From: JBBQSU01 sp038234815
GTDB taxonomy: Bacteria; Planctomycetota; Phycisphaerae; Tepidisphaerales; Tepidisphaeraceae
Direction of reading: 5' to 3'
NCBI GenBank assembly: GCA_038234815.1
Contig: JBBQSU010000061.1
Span: 1 to 20,213 of the forward strand
DNA: 20,213 bases
The notes beneath the pieces are model-generated. The model did not search any database and was not told the origin of the DNA. It worked only from the letters and a program-made list of their open reading frames with translations. Positions 6,643 through 15,247 of this stretch are shown here, piece after piece (positions within the stretch are counted from its first letter, which is position 1; each line of letters starts with the position of its first letter). Both the position numbers and the translations under genes were made by a program.

Positions 6643-8644
6643 GTTGGCTGTCCTCGGTTTTTTTTAAGGGTGGCTGGGTCGATCCCGAAAACTTGTTACG
6701 TGTGGTGACGGTGGCTCGGTGGGCGGGCATCGGCTTCAATACTACCGCACATCGACCTGGTATGAACCAGCCCTCCTGCTCTGTATCAAGTGGCGCGGTA
6801 CCCGATCCGCCGTACTTGGGATCCTCGGTGGACAGGACGTTTGCCCACCGCCGATTCGCCGGTGGCGCGAGCAACGGCTCGGGTGCAACGTGAAGTGGCA
6901 AATCCCTCTCTAGATTCACAATCAACAGTCGATCGTCCCCGTCTTCGCTGAAGTAACGGAGTACGAACGCGCCGGGACCGAGCACGGCACCGTCGATATC
7001 GCCGCGCCGTTGCGTGCGCCGGAACGTCGGTTCCGAGCGCCGCAGGGCCAGCAGGTCCTTGTGAAGCTGAAAGATTTCCGCATGGACGGGCTGCGTTCGT
7101 TCAGCGTGGTCCAACTTCGATCGGATAAACGTTCTCTCGTCGGTGGGATCGTGCAGGCGCGCCTGCATCTCGGCCGACGCGGCACTGGGAAACTGACTAA
7201 GCTCCTTTGCCCGTCCTGCGCGGATCAGCTTTCCTAGCTCTGATTGTTGATCGGCGAAGTAGTGAAACGTGCTCGACGTCGCGAATTCCTGCCCTTGAAA
7301 TAGCATCGGTGTTTGTGGCATGAGCAGGAGCAACGCGGTGATCGCTCTCATCTCCCCCGGCGAAGCGATCTGGTGCAGTCGGTAGCCGCGGCCGCTATTG
7401 GCGATCTGATCGTGATTCTGCAGAAAATGCACGAACGCCGTCGGTGGCAGGTCGCGGGAAATTGTCCCGCGGCGCTGTTTCTGCCAGGAATAGTGCTGGC
7501 CTTGATAGAGATAACCCCACTTCGCCGCCGAGATAAATTCCTGTGGCGCGCCGGGGTGATCCGTATAATACGCCTCGCGATGACCTGAGACGGCAACGAT
7601 CGCGCTGTGGTGAAAATCGTCATTCCATAGTGCGTCCATGCCAAAACCGCCAGTATCGTGCGCCCGGACCAGTTTCGTATCCTGCGGCTCATTCTCGTTG
7701 ACCAAATAAATGCTTCGCTTGCCCGCGGCCTTTCGGCATTGCTGGGGAATTTCTGCCAGGATGTGATGACCGGACTGATCGACGAAGGCCTGCGTTGCGT
7801 CGAAACGAAAACCGTCGAGGTGGAATTCCGTGATCCAGTAAACCGCATTGGAGACGAAAAATTCTCGAACAGGCCCCGACTGCTCGCCATCGAAATTCAG
7901 CGCGTCGCCCCAATCGGTTTTATGGTCCGAGTTGAAATAGTGATCGGAAAATGCCGTGATGTAGTTGCCGTCGGGGCCGAAGTGGTTGTAGACGATATCG
8001 AGAATCACGCCTAGGCCAAGCGCATGGGCACGATCAACGAATCGACGGAAATCATCCGGCGTGCCGTAGTGATGGAACGGCGCGAACTGATCTACGCCGT
8101 CATAACCCCAGCCAAACTTCCCGGGGAATTCGTTGACGGGCATGACCTCAAGGCACGTCACGCCAACTTCTTTTAGCGAATCCAGCTCCGCGGCCGCGGC
8201 GGCCCAGGTGCCTTCCTGCGTAAAGGTGCCAATGTGCATCTCATAAAGCACTTGTCCGGCGGCACACAGGCCAAGCCATTCCGCGTCGTGCCATCGGTAG
8301 GCCGCCGGATTAACGATCTCTGACGCCCCATGCGGCCCGTCCGGCTGAAAGCGCGAGGCGGGATCAGGGTAAAGTGTTTCCCGTTCGTTGAGCCTGATGC
8401 GATATCGGTCTCCAGTTTTGGCATCGGGCGATGTACCGGCGAAGTATCCGCTGGCTTCGGGCTGCAATGTCAGCGCGGGGGTTGCGGAGTTCTCGAATAC
8501 GACCTCTGCGGTCTTGCACTTCGGCGCCCAAACGCGGAATGCAACGCCACCGCCGCTAATCGGTTCCGCTCCGATTGGCAAACGGCGATGGATCCCGGTC
8601 GGTCGCTTTGCTTTCTCCAACTGCACACGCGGGGGATGGACCAT
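6635..8644 (-). CDS. treZ: Malto-oligosyltrehalose trehalohydrolase
   Basis: 669 residues from ATG 8644, preceded by AAGAGG at seven bases. The open frame extends further upstream, but only inside glgX and without family similarity. TreZ (GH13) cuts trehalose from the end of maltooligosyl-trehalose made by TreY. An N-terminal beta domain (about 25-115: GGGVAFRVWAPK) precedes the barrel: YEMHIGTFTQEGTW (134-147), WGYDGVDQFAPFHHYGTPDD, LDIVYNHFGPDGNY. Catalytic candidates are Asp282 in GFRFDAT, Glu317 in the LVNEN segment and Asp412 in FLQNHDQIAN. The N-terminus carries about 25 residues, and the C-terminus a hydrophilic tail, beyond the usual family span of roughly 580-610 residues. The last codons include a run of eight A (6658-6665) from which loss of one base would read into treY. 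Cytoplasmic. Confidence 0.96.
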   Translation of the reverse strand: MVHPPRVQLEKAKRPTGIHRRLPIGAEPISGGGVAFRVWAPKCKTAEVVFENSATPALTLQPEASGYFAGTSPDAKTGDRYRIRLNERETLYPDPASRFQPDGPHGASEIVNPAAYRWHDAEWLGLCAAGQVLYEMHIGTFTQEGTWAAAAAELDSLKEVGVTCLEVMPVNEFPGKFGWGYDGVDQFAPFHHYGTPDDFRRFVDRAHALGLGVILDIVYNHFGPDGNYITAFSDHYFNSDHKTDWGDALNFDGEQSGPVREFFVSNAVYWITEFHLDGFRFDATQAFVDQSGHHILAEIPQQCRKAAGKRSIYLVNENEPQDTKLVRAHDTGGFGMDALWNDDFHHSAIVAVSGHREAYYTDHPGAPQEFISAAKWGYLYQGQHYSWQKQRRGTISRDLPPTAFVHFLQNHDQIANSGRGYRLHQIASPGEMRAITALLLLMPQTPMLFQGQEFATSSTFHYFADQQSELGKLIRAGRAKELSQFPSAASAEMQARLHDPTDERTFIRSKLDHAERTQPVHAEIFQLHKDLLALRRSEPTFRRTQRRGDIDGAVLGPGAFVLRYFSEDGDDRLLIVNLERDLPLHVAPEPLLAPPANRRWANVLSTEDPKYGGSGTAPLDTEQEGWFIPGRCAVVLKPMPAHRATVTTRNKFSGSTQPPLKKTEDSQHG

Positions 8645-8658
8645 GATGAAACCTCTTA

Positions 8659-10899
8659 TCAAGGCGGCATGGGAATCGAGACCGCTTCCGTGGCAGACGG
8701 ACCCGGAATGGCGGAACCAGTGGCGTTCCGTCGAAGCGCGTCGATTTGGCTGGAAGACGTCAGGGACGCCGGCAGATCTGACCGAATCGCCCGCAGCAGG
8801 GCGATCGATCGTCCGTAGAGCGGAAATACGTCGTTGCCGGCCCGAATTCCGGGAATGGCGGGTCGATCGGGCTCGGCGGTGTCGAGGAGCACCTGCCATG
8901 CCTCGCCATTGGTGGTTTGCGGCAATTTAAATGCGATCTCCTCCCAATGAGCATTGAAAAGCAGCAAGAGCGAGTCTCCCTTGATCGGCCGGCCGCGGTC
9001 GTCGGCGTCGTTCAACTGGTCGCCTACGAGTCGAATCCCCAGACAGTGAACGAAATCCGCTGCCCAGGCGGCATCGCTCATCTCGGCGCCGTGAGGCTCG
9101 AAAAAAGTGATATCCTTCACGTCCTCTCCACGAATCGGCCGGCCGAGGAAGAACTTCCGCCGTTGCAGGGCCGGCTGCTGAGACCAGATCATCGCAGCGC
9201 GCTTGGCGAAGGCGAGGAACGCGTTTTTTCGTTCGTCCAGATTCCAGTCCAGCCATGTCAAGTCATCATTATGGCAATACGTGTTGTTATTGCCGCCTGT
9301 GGTGTGACTCAACTCGTCGCCGCCGAGAATCATCGGCACGCCTTGCGAAAACAACAGGGTTGCAAGCAGATTCCGCTTCTGTCGTTCGCGGAGGGCGACG
9401 ATCGAAGCGTCGTCGGTCGGGCCTTCGGCGCCGCAGTTCCACGAATTGTTGTCATCGGCGCCGTCGCGGTTCTCGTCGCCGTTGGCTTCGTTATGTTTTT
9501 TGTCGTAGCTGACCAGGTCCTGCAGGCTGAATCCGTCGTGGGCGGTGATAAAATTGATGCTCGCGTAAGGCTTGCGGCCGTTGTGTTCGTACAGATCGCT
9601 GCTGCCGGTGAGCCGGGTCGCCAGCGTACTGGCCAACCCGCCGTCGCCTTTCCAGAACCGGCGAACGTCGTCGCGATATTTGCCGTTCCATTCGGTCCAC
9701 AGCACGGGGAAGTTGCCTACCTGATATCCGCCAGGGCCGACGTCCCATGGTTCGGCGATCAGTTTGATCTGCGAAATAACCGGATCCTGGTGGATAATGT
9801 CGAAGAATGCGCCAAGCCGGTCGACTTCATGTAGTTCGCGCGCCAGCGTGGAAGCCAGATCGAACCGGAATCCATCAACGTGCATCTCGGTAATCCAGTA
9901 ACGCAGGCTGTCCATGATCAATTGCAGCACGCGCGGGTTCGACATTTTCAACGTATTGCCGCAGCCGCTGAAATCCATGTAATAGCGGGGATTGTCTTCG
10001 ACGAGGCGATAATAGCTTGAATTGTCAACGCCACGGAACGAGAGCGTCGGCCCCATCTCACTGCCTTCGCCGGTGTGGTTGTAGACCACGTCGAGAATCA
10101 CTTCGATGCCCGCAGAGTGCAGCGTGCGCACCATCTTCTTGAATTCTCGAACCGATTTTCTGGGCGACTGCTTCGCCGCGTACTCCACGTGCGGGGCGAA
10201 GTAACTGAGCGTGTTATAGCCCCAATAGTTCGTCAGCCCTTGGGTCACGAGGTGCCGATCATTCACGTGGGCCTGCACGGGCAGAAGTTCGATCGCCGTC
10301 ACGCCCAATTCATGCAGGTGGGAAATCATCGCGTCGGAGCAAAGGCCGGCATAGGTTCCGCGTTGCTCTTCGGGTATCCCGGGGTGTTTCATCGTCACTC
10401 CGCGGACATGGGCTTCGTAAATAAGCGTCTTGTGCCAGGGGATATTGGGTCGACGATCGTTGCCCCAGGTGAAGGCGGTATCGATCGCCGACGCGAGCGG
10501 GCAGAATTCGGCGTTGTCACGCTCATCGAATCCCAGGTCGTCCTTGCCGATGGGATAACCGAACAGCGAATCGTCCCATTTCACGGTTCGGCCCAGCGCT
10601 TTGCAGTAGGGATCGAGCACTATTTTATTCGGGTTAAACCGATGGCCCTTCTCTGGCTCGTACGGCCCGTGTACGCGGTACCCGTAAAGGTGACCGGCTT
10701 CCATATCGGGAAAATAGCCATGCCAAATCATGTCGGTGTGTTCTGGCAGCGCTATTTTGAAGCTTTCTTTCTTGGCATCCATCGAGTCGAACAGGCAGAG
10801 TTCGACCTTGGTGGCGTGTTCAGAAAAAATTGCAAAATTAATCCCCGCCCCGTCGAAAGTGGCTCCGAGAGGATAAGGGCGTCCTGGCCAGACTCGCAT
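8659..10899 (-). CDS. glgX: Glycogen debranching enzyme (isoamylase type, GlgX/TreX)
   Basis: 746 residues. It hydrolyses alpha-1,6 branches of glycogen to release the linear maltodextrins that TreY needs. The N-terminus MRVWPGRPYPLGATFDG is characteristic and fixes the ATG at 10899, although only a weak GGGG-type ribosome site precedes it. A CBM48-like beta domain (about 8-100) is followed by a GH13 barrel: WHKTLIYEAHVRGVTM (155-170), LGVTAIELLPVQAH, NYWGYNTLSYFAPH, LDVVYNHTGEGSEMGP. Catalytic candidates are Asp347 in VDGFRFDLA, Glu383 in LIAEPWDVGPGGYQ and Asp455 in ITAHDGFSL. The stop lies 14 bp before treZ, so it heads the trehalose operon. In this setting the TreX role fits best; a separate role in glycogen breakdown is also possible. 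Confidence 0.96.
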   Translation of the reverse strand: MRVWPGRPYPLGATFDGAGINFAIFSEHATKVELCLFDSMDAKKESFKIALPEHTDMIWHGYFPDMEAGHLYGYRVHGPYEPEKGHRFNPNKIVLDPYCKALGRTVKWDDSLFGYPIGKDDLGFDERDNAEFCPLASAIDTAFTWGNDRRPNIPWHKTLIYEAHVRGVTMKHPGIPEEQRGTYAGLCSDAMISHLHELGVTAIELLPVQAHVNDRHLVTQGLTNYWGYNTLSYFAPHVEYAAKQSPRKSVREFKKMVRTLHSAGIEVILDVVYNHTGEGSEMGPTLSFRGVDNSSYYRLVEDNPRYYMDFSGCGNTLKMSNPRVLQLIMDSLRYWITEMHVDGFRFDLASTLARELHEVDRLGAFFDIIHQDPVISQIKLIAEPWDVGPGGYQVGNFPVLWTEWNGKYRDDVRRFWKGDGGLASTLATRLTGSSDLYEHNGRKPYASINFITAHDGFSLQDLVSYDKKHNEANGDENRDGADDNNSWNCGAEGPTDDASIVALRERQKRNLLATLLFSQGVPMILGGDELSHTTGGNNNTYCHNDDLTWLDWNLDERKNAFLAFAKRAAMIWSQQPALQRRKFFLGRPIRGEDVKDITFFEPHGAEMSDAAWAADFVHCLGIRLVGDQLNDADDRGRPIKGDSLLLLFNAHWEEIAFKLPQTTNGEAWQVLLDTAEPDRPAIPGIRAGNDVFPLYGRSIALLRAIRSDLPASLTSSSQIDALRRNATGSAIPGPSATEAVSIPMPP

Positions 10900-10962
10900 A
10901 GCGTTGCCCCGTGTTCCGTACTAAAGGTGTTTTCAAAGCTTCACGATCCGTGTGGGCGGGGC

Positions 10963-10991
10963 ATCGTAGGCCGCGCCTTTTGCGGAGGCAA
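10963..10991 (-). promoter_or_regulatory. Predicted sigma70-type promoter of the glgX-treZ-treY operon
   Basis: On the minus strand TTGCCT (10991-10986) and TACGAT (10968-10963) are separated by exactly 17 bases. Each matches the consensus at four of six positions. The expected start of transcription would leave a leader of about 55 bases before the glgX ATG. Read by eye and untested. Confidence 0.4.
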
Positions 10992-11229
10992 CTTGTAGCC
11001 ATTGGATTAGGGGATCGCCGGATAGCTGGCCGACGCCGAGACATGTTTATCGCGGCCAAACGTGTGGCCCCGGCCCGCAATAGCTGCCGCCGTCATGCTC
11101 CATCAACGACCGCCGACCGTTACGCATTGGCTATAAAAGCCCCAAAGTGTTCGCGACACCAGGCAACTGACGCGCCCAAACCAACGCACGATATTTTCGG
11201 GGGGGGGAAGACCAGGCTGGAAAATGCCG

Positions 11230-11286
11230 CGGCTGATTTTGCACTTTAGCACTTGATCCGGGCAGCCGAGGCGGCTTGAATAGCCG
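11230..11286 (+). promoter_or_regulatory. Alternating CGGCT/AGCCG hairpin elements in the yqgE leader
   Basis: CGGCT (11230), AGCCG (11264), CGGCT (11272) and AGCCG (11282) alternate. The second pairs with the third (3-base loop), and the third pairs with the fourth (5-base loop, TGAAT). These two hairpins exclude each other; the latter ends three bases before the GTG start and would cover the ribosome-binding region. Regulation is inferred from pairing only. Confidence 0.3.
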
Positions 11287-11289
11287 ATA

Positions 11290-11823
11290 GTGAAGTCACT
11301 ACGCGGAAAAATCTTGATTTCTGCACCGAAGTTGCGCGATCCGAATTTTCTGGAGACCGTGCTGCTGATGGTGCGCCATGATTCCGAGGGGGCGATGGGG
11401 CTGGTTCTCAATCGTCCGCTGGGCGTGACGGTGCAGGAGGCCTGCGGAAATGAAACGGCGCTTCTCCTGCCCGAGTTGCCGCTATTCCGTGGCGGCCCCT
11501 GTGACAGCCCGCTGATGGTTCTGCACGACCGCGAAACGGATGGGGAATCCATCCTGCCGGGCGTGCGATTTTCTACCGAGGCGGGTGAGATTTTTTCGGT
11601 GCTGCAGGGAGCGGGCTTGAGCAAATGCTTCGCGGGATATTCGGGCTGGTCGCCGGGGCAGTTGGAATCGGAAATGGCGTCGGACGCCTGGATGATGGTC
11701 GATCCGCAGCCGGCCCAGGTCTTTAGTACAAAGCCCGAACTGTATCGCAAGCTGGTCACACAGGTGTCGCTTAGCACCTGGGTGGACCCGGCACAAATTC
11801 CGCAGGATCCGTCTCTCAACTGA
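11290..11823 (+). CDS. yqgE: YqgE/AlgH family protein (UPF0301, DUF179)
   Basis: 177 residues, the usual length for this family of small cytoplasmic proteins of unresolved function (AlgH was linked to alginate regulation in Pseudomonas). The opening matches the family: GKILISAPKLRDPNFLETVLLMVRHDSEGAMGLVLNRP (residues 6-43, shown in part by the block GAMGLVLNRP), followed by LFRGGPCDSPLMVLH and GYSGWSPGQLESEM. The start is GTG at 11290; a TAG in the same frame nine bases upstream rules out a longer product, and no strong ribosome site is visible. It converges on valS with only eight bases between stops, leaving no room for separate terminators. It appears monocistronic. Confidence 0.93.
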   Translation: MKSLRGKILISAPKLRDPNFLETVLLMVRHDSEGAMGLVLNRPLGVTVQEACGNETALLLPELPLFRGGPCDSPLMVLHDRETDGESILPGVRFSTEAGEIFSVLQGAGLSKCFAGYSGWSPGQLESEMASDAWMMVDPQPAQVFSTKPELYRKLVTQVSLSTWVDPAQIPQDPSLN

Positions 11824-11831
11824 CACTCACG

Positions 11832-14800
11832 CTATTCGAGCTTGCTCAACTCGGCTTCGGCCTGGGCTAGCTGCTGGCGAGTTTCTTCCACCAGCGCCGC
11901 CGGGGCCTTGGCCGTATAGGCCTCGTTTCCCAACCGCGATTTCATCGCCGCGATTTTTCTCACCAGGGCTTCTTTTTGGGTGGTCTGTCGCAGCTTGTCG
12001 GTCGCCGGGCCGATCAATCCACTGATGTATATCTCCGCGCCGCCGGCCGATACGCGAATCGCATTGGGATCGGGTTCTGAATGAATTCGGCATACCGCCA
12101 GCGTTTCGATCAGGCGATGCTCGTCTTTGAGCCAGGGGATTGTCCCGGATTCCAATCGGACGACGACGGGCTTCTTCGGATCGGCCTTGTGTTCGTTGCG
12201 CACGTTGCGAATGGCTACGATGATCTCCTGCACGAGCGTAAATCGCTCTTCGGCCTGTGCGTCGATCGTGCCGGCTTGCGGCCAGGCGGAGTGAATCAGC
12301 CGCTTGTGGACCGTGCCAAGGCCCGCTCGGTCGGGGGCGAGTTCGTTCAGCTTCCACCAGATCGTTTCGGTGATGAACGGGATGAGCGGATGCATGAGCC
12401 GCAGGACACCGTCCAGGATTTGCGTGACGATGGCCAGGCTGTTACCGCCCGATTCGGTCTTCAGGGTGGGCTTAACCGCTTCGACATACCAGTCGCAGAA
12501 ATCCCGCCAGAAGAAGTCGTAGCAAGTCTTGGCGTACAGATCGAAGCGATAGGCCGACAACGCTTTGTTAGCTTCGTCCACAGTTGCATTGAATCGGCTG
12601 ACAATCCAGCGATCAGGAAGAGATTTCAACGCGGGGTTCACGGAGGAAGAATCGCTGTTCTGTTTCCTCTCGGCGGTCTTGTTGTTCTGGTTTCGAGCCT
12701 GAGCCTCCGAGCCGAGGGCGGCAGTTAATTCCAGATTCGAGATGACGAATCGCGACGCGTTCCACAGCTTGTTGCAGAAGTTGCGGCCGAAGTCGAACTT
12801 GTCGGAGGTATTGCGCCCCTGCGCGTCCTTTTTCACGGGCATACGCACGTCCTGCGTCTCGGTGGCCATGGTGGCCAATGTGAAGCGCAGGGCGTCGGCA
12901 CCATGCGTGTCGATCACGTCCACGGGGTCCACGCCGTTGCCCTTGGACTTGCTCATCCGCTCGCCCTTGCCGTCGAGGATCGTGGGGTTGATCGCGACGT
13001 GATAGAACGGAATGCCAAGATCTTCTGCTCTGCCACGGGCGTCTCGCCCCTGTGTGTTCTGCGCATACTCATGCACAGGGAGCGTCTGTTCCGGCTCACG
13101 GTGCTTCGGGTCAAAATTTTCCACGTTTGCTAATGCGTGGTCGGTCGTGACCTCGCCTGCCGCGGGGGAAACGGGCTGGACGCCCATGGGGCGTTGGCCC
13201 ATGTTGTACATGCCCATCATCACCATCCGCGCCACCCAAAGGGTGATGATGTCGCGGCCGGTGAGCAGGACGCTGGTGGGATACCACTTGGCCAGTTCTG
13301 GCGTCTGCTCCGGCCATCCCAGCGTGCTGTGCGGCCAGAGGGCGCTGCTGAACCAGGTGTCGAGGACGTCAGGGTCTTGGACGAAGCCAAGGCGTTCGAG
13401 TTCCTGTTCGGTCTTTGTTGACCCGGGCGGCACGCAGACAAAAGCAACCTGTTCCTCGTTGACAAATGCGGTTTGAACAGAAATCTCGACTCCACCGATT
13501 TTGACGGTGCGGTGAAGATTGCCTGCATCTCCTGCATGAATCGTCATCGGCGAAATCACCTTCGCGTCCGCCGCATCTGCCGCGAAAATCGTCATACCCA
13601 ATTGCTTCGCATCGCCAGTCCACACCGGAATTCGATGCCCCCACCAAAGTTGCCGCGAGATCGGCCAATCTCTCTTTTCGCCCAGCCAGCTCAAATACTG
13701 TTGCGCGTGTCGTTCCGGGAAGAATTGAATCGTCCCGTCACGCACCACCCGTAGCGCCGGTTCGGCCAGCGGGGCCATTTTGACGAACCACTGGTCTGAC
13801 AGATACGGCTGGATCGGGGTTTTGCTGCGATCGCTATGGCCGACCTGCGTCTCATACGGCTCTTCCTTGATAAGCAGTCCCTGATCTTTCAGGTCATTGG
13901 CGACGGCGTGCCGGGCCTTGTTCAGCGCGAGGCCCTTGTATTTGCCCGCGGCGTCATTCAGCGTGCCGTCGGGATTCATGATGTTGATGATGTCAATCGC
14001 GTCGAGTTGGGAAAGGTGTCGCTGCCACACGGAGTAGTCGTTGGGATCGTGCGCGGGCGTCACCTTCACCACGCCGGTGCCGAATTTCGGATCGACCAAA
14101 ATGTCGTCGGCGATGATGGGAATCTTGCGACCGGTGAGCGGCAACTCGACGAACTTCCCGATCGCCCAATTCCATCGCGGGTCTTCGGAATGCACGGCGA
14201 TGGCGGTATCACCCAGCATCGTCTCGGGCCGCGTGGTGGCCACGACCAAGAAGGTGGGCCGGGGGGAAGGCCCCGTGCTCGCCGTTCTGAGTCCGGTCTT
14301 ATTGTAATCCACCGGGTCGGGCGCATTGTCATTGGACAAGTCGATGCGACTGCCCTCATCGTCGCTGAAGGTCTGCAGCGGCTCGCCGAATTCGTCAGTC
14401 CCTTGGGCACTTACCTGCGGTTCCAGCGCCATCCCGGCAACGGGCCTTTCACTCTTACCTGAAACCTGAACCTCAAGCCGTGGATCCTCACCTGAATCCA
14501 CGATCGGATACTTGATATGCCACAGATGGGTCTGAACGGTCTCGTGATAAATCTCATCGTCGCTGATCGACGTCTGAAGATGCACGTCCCAGTTCACCAA
14601 TCGCTTTCCACGATAGACCAGGCCGTCCTTGAACAGCTTGAAAAACGTTTCGCGGACGGCTTTGGCGCACATCTCGTCCAGCGTGAAGCGCGTGCGGTCC
14701 CAATCGCAACTGCAGCCCAGGCGCTTAAGCTGGCTGATGATCCGGTCGCCATATTGCTGTTTCCATTCCCAGATGCGCTTGACGAGGCCTTCGCGGCCCA

Positions 14801-15125
14801 CGTCGTGACGCGTCAGGTTGTCCCTTTCCTTCAGTTGTTTCTCCACCACCGCCTGCGTGGCAATACCGGCATGATCGATGCCTGGGATCCATACCGCATT
14901 CCTGCCTTCCATGCGCGCTTTGCGGATCAGGATGTCTTGAAGCGTGGAGTTGATGGCGTGCCCAAGATGCAACGCGCCGGTGACATTAGGCGGAGGGATG
15001 ACGATGCTATAAGGCTCGCCGGGAGATGACGGCTCGGCATGAAAGCAGTTTTCGTCCAGCCAAACGCGATAGGCCTCGGCCTCTATAGCCGCCGGTTCGT
15101 AGGTCTTGGGCAATTCGTTACTCAT
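11832..15125 (-). CDS. valS: Valyl-tRNA synthetase with family-atypical insertions
   Basis: 1097 residues, class I aminoacyl-tRNA synthetase charging tRNA-Val. Signature motifs are the HIGH box as HLGH in PPPNVTGALHLGHA (44-57), the class-specific GIDHAGIATQ (82-91), the editing-domain block TTRPETMLGDTAIA (297-310), WWGHRIPVW, and the KMSKS box as RMSKSKGNG (723-731). An anticodon-binding domain and a C-terminal coiled coil (about 1050-1097) complete it. It is about 150-200 residues longer than typical bacterial ValS. The excess lies mainly in hydrophilic insertions at about 220-292, 645-702 and 806-833. I start at ATG 15125 (MSNELPKTYEPAAIEAEAYRVW). A 44-residue upstream extension is open but unlike the family and overlaps the promoter and the divergent mgtC start. 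Essential, cytoplasmic. Confidence 0.97.
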   Translation of the reverse strand: MSNELPKTYEPAAIEAEAYRVWLDENCFHAEPSSPGEPYSIVIPPPNVTGALHLGHAINSTLQDILIRKARMEGRNAVWIPGIDHAGIATQAVVEKQLKERDNLTRHDVGREGLVKRIWEWKQQYGDRIISQLKRLGCSCDWDRTRFTLDEMCAKAVRETFFKLFKDGLVYRGKRLVNWDVHLQTSISDDEIYHETVQTHLWHIKYPIVDSGEDPRLEVQVSGKSERPVAGMALEPQVSAQGTDEFGEPLQTFSDDEGSRIDLSNDNAPDPVDYNKTGLRTASTGPSPRPTFLVVATTRPETMLGDTAIAVHSEDPRWNWAIGKFVELPLTGRKIPIIADDILVDPKFGTGVVKVTPAHDPNDYSVWQRHLSQLDAIDIINIMNPDGTLNDAAGKYKGLALNKARHAVANDLKDQGLLIKEEPYETQVGHSDRSKTPIQPYLSDQWFVKMAPLAEPALRVVRDGTIQFFPERHAQQYLSWLGEKRDWPISRQLWWGHRIPVWTGDAKQLGMTIFAADAADAKVISPMTIHAGDAGNLHRTVKIGGVEISVQTAFVNEEQVAFVCVPPGSTKTEQELERLGFVQDPDVLDTWFSSALWPHSTLGWPEQTPELAKWYPTSVLLTGRDIITLWVARMVMMGMYNMGQRPMGVQPVSPAAGEVTTDHALANVENFDPKHREPEQTLPVHEYAQNTQGRDARGRAEDLGIPFYHVAINPTILDGKGERMSKSKGNGVDPVDVIDTHGADALRFTLATMATETQDVRMPVKKDAQGRNTSDKFDFGRNFCNKLWNASRFVISNLELTAALGSEAQARNQNNKTAERKQNSDSSSVNPALKSLPDRWIVSRFNATVDEANKALSAYRFDLYAKTCYDFFWRDFCDWYVEAVKPTLKTESGGNSLAIVTQILDGVLRLMHPLIPFITETIWWKLNELAPDRAGLGTVHKRLIHSAWPQAGTIDAQAEERFTLVQEIIVAIRNVRNEHKADPKKPVVVRLESGTIPWLKDEHRLIETLAVCRIHSEPDPNAIRVSAGGAEIYISGLIGPATDKLRQTTQKEALVRKIAAMKSRLGNEAYTAKAPAALVEETRQQLAQAEAELSKLE

Positions 15126-15135
15126 TGGACGCGGA

Positions 15136-15164
15136 ATAATACGAGAATTCCTACCGCGCGTCAC
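15136..15164 (-). promoter_or_regulatory. Predicted valS promoter giving a nearly leaderless mRNA
   Basis: On the minus strand GTGACG (15164-15159) and TATTAT (15141-15136) lie 17 bases apart, with 4/6 and 5/6 matches to the sigma70 consensus. The -10 box ends only ten bases before the valS ATG, so transcription would begin about four bases ahead of it. This fits with the absence of any Shine-Dalgarno sequence before valS. Inference from sequence only. Confidence 0.4.
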
Positions 15165-15247
15165 CCGGGGCTTTGTACCGACCCCATGAGTAATTCCGTT
15201 GCGCCCCGGCTTTCCCCAACGGAGCGGTTCGACGTAAGATATCTGAC

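Larger units (their letters stand above)
10900..11289. other. Divergent intergenic region between glgX and yqgE
   Basis: A 390-bp spacer without a believable gene. It contains the predicted glgX promoter on the minus strand, a TATAAA-like sequence on the plus strand at about 11132, a run of nine G (11199-11207), and alternating CGGCT/AGCCG elements just before yqgE. Short open frames here have no family features. Confidence 0.6.

Noticed and set aside
8645..8899. 85-residue N-terminal extension of treZ
   Set aside because: The frame is open but lies within glgX, lacks TreZ similarity, and the ATG at 8644 has a well-placed ribosome site and fits the family start.
8917..9834. 305-codon plus-strand open frame
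   Set aside because: Antisense shadow of glgX, which has complete catalytic motifs on the minus strand.
10075..10998. 307-codon plus-strand open frame
   Set aside because: Antisense to the N-terminal half of glgX and without recognisable domains.
11199..11207. Run of nine G as a possible phase-variation tract
   Set aside because: It is not inside a gene or between promoter boxes that I can identify, so there is no mechanism to support it; it may also be prone to sequencing error.
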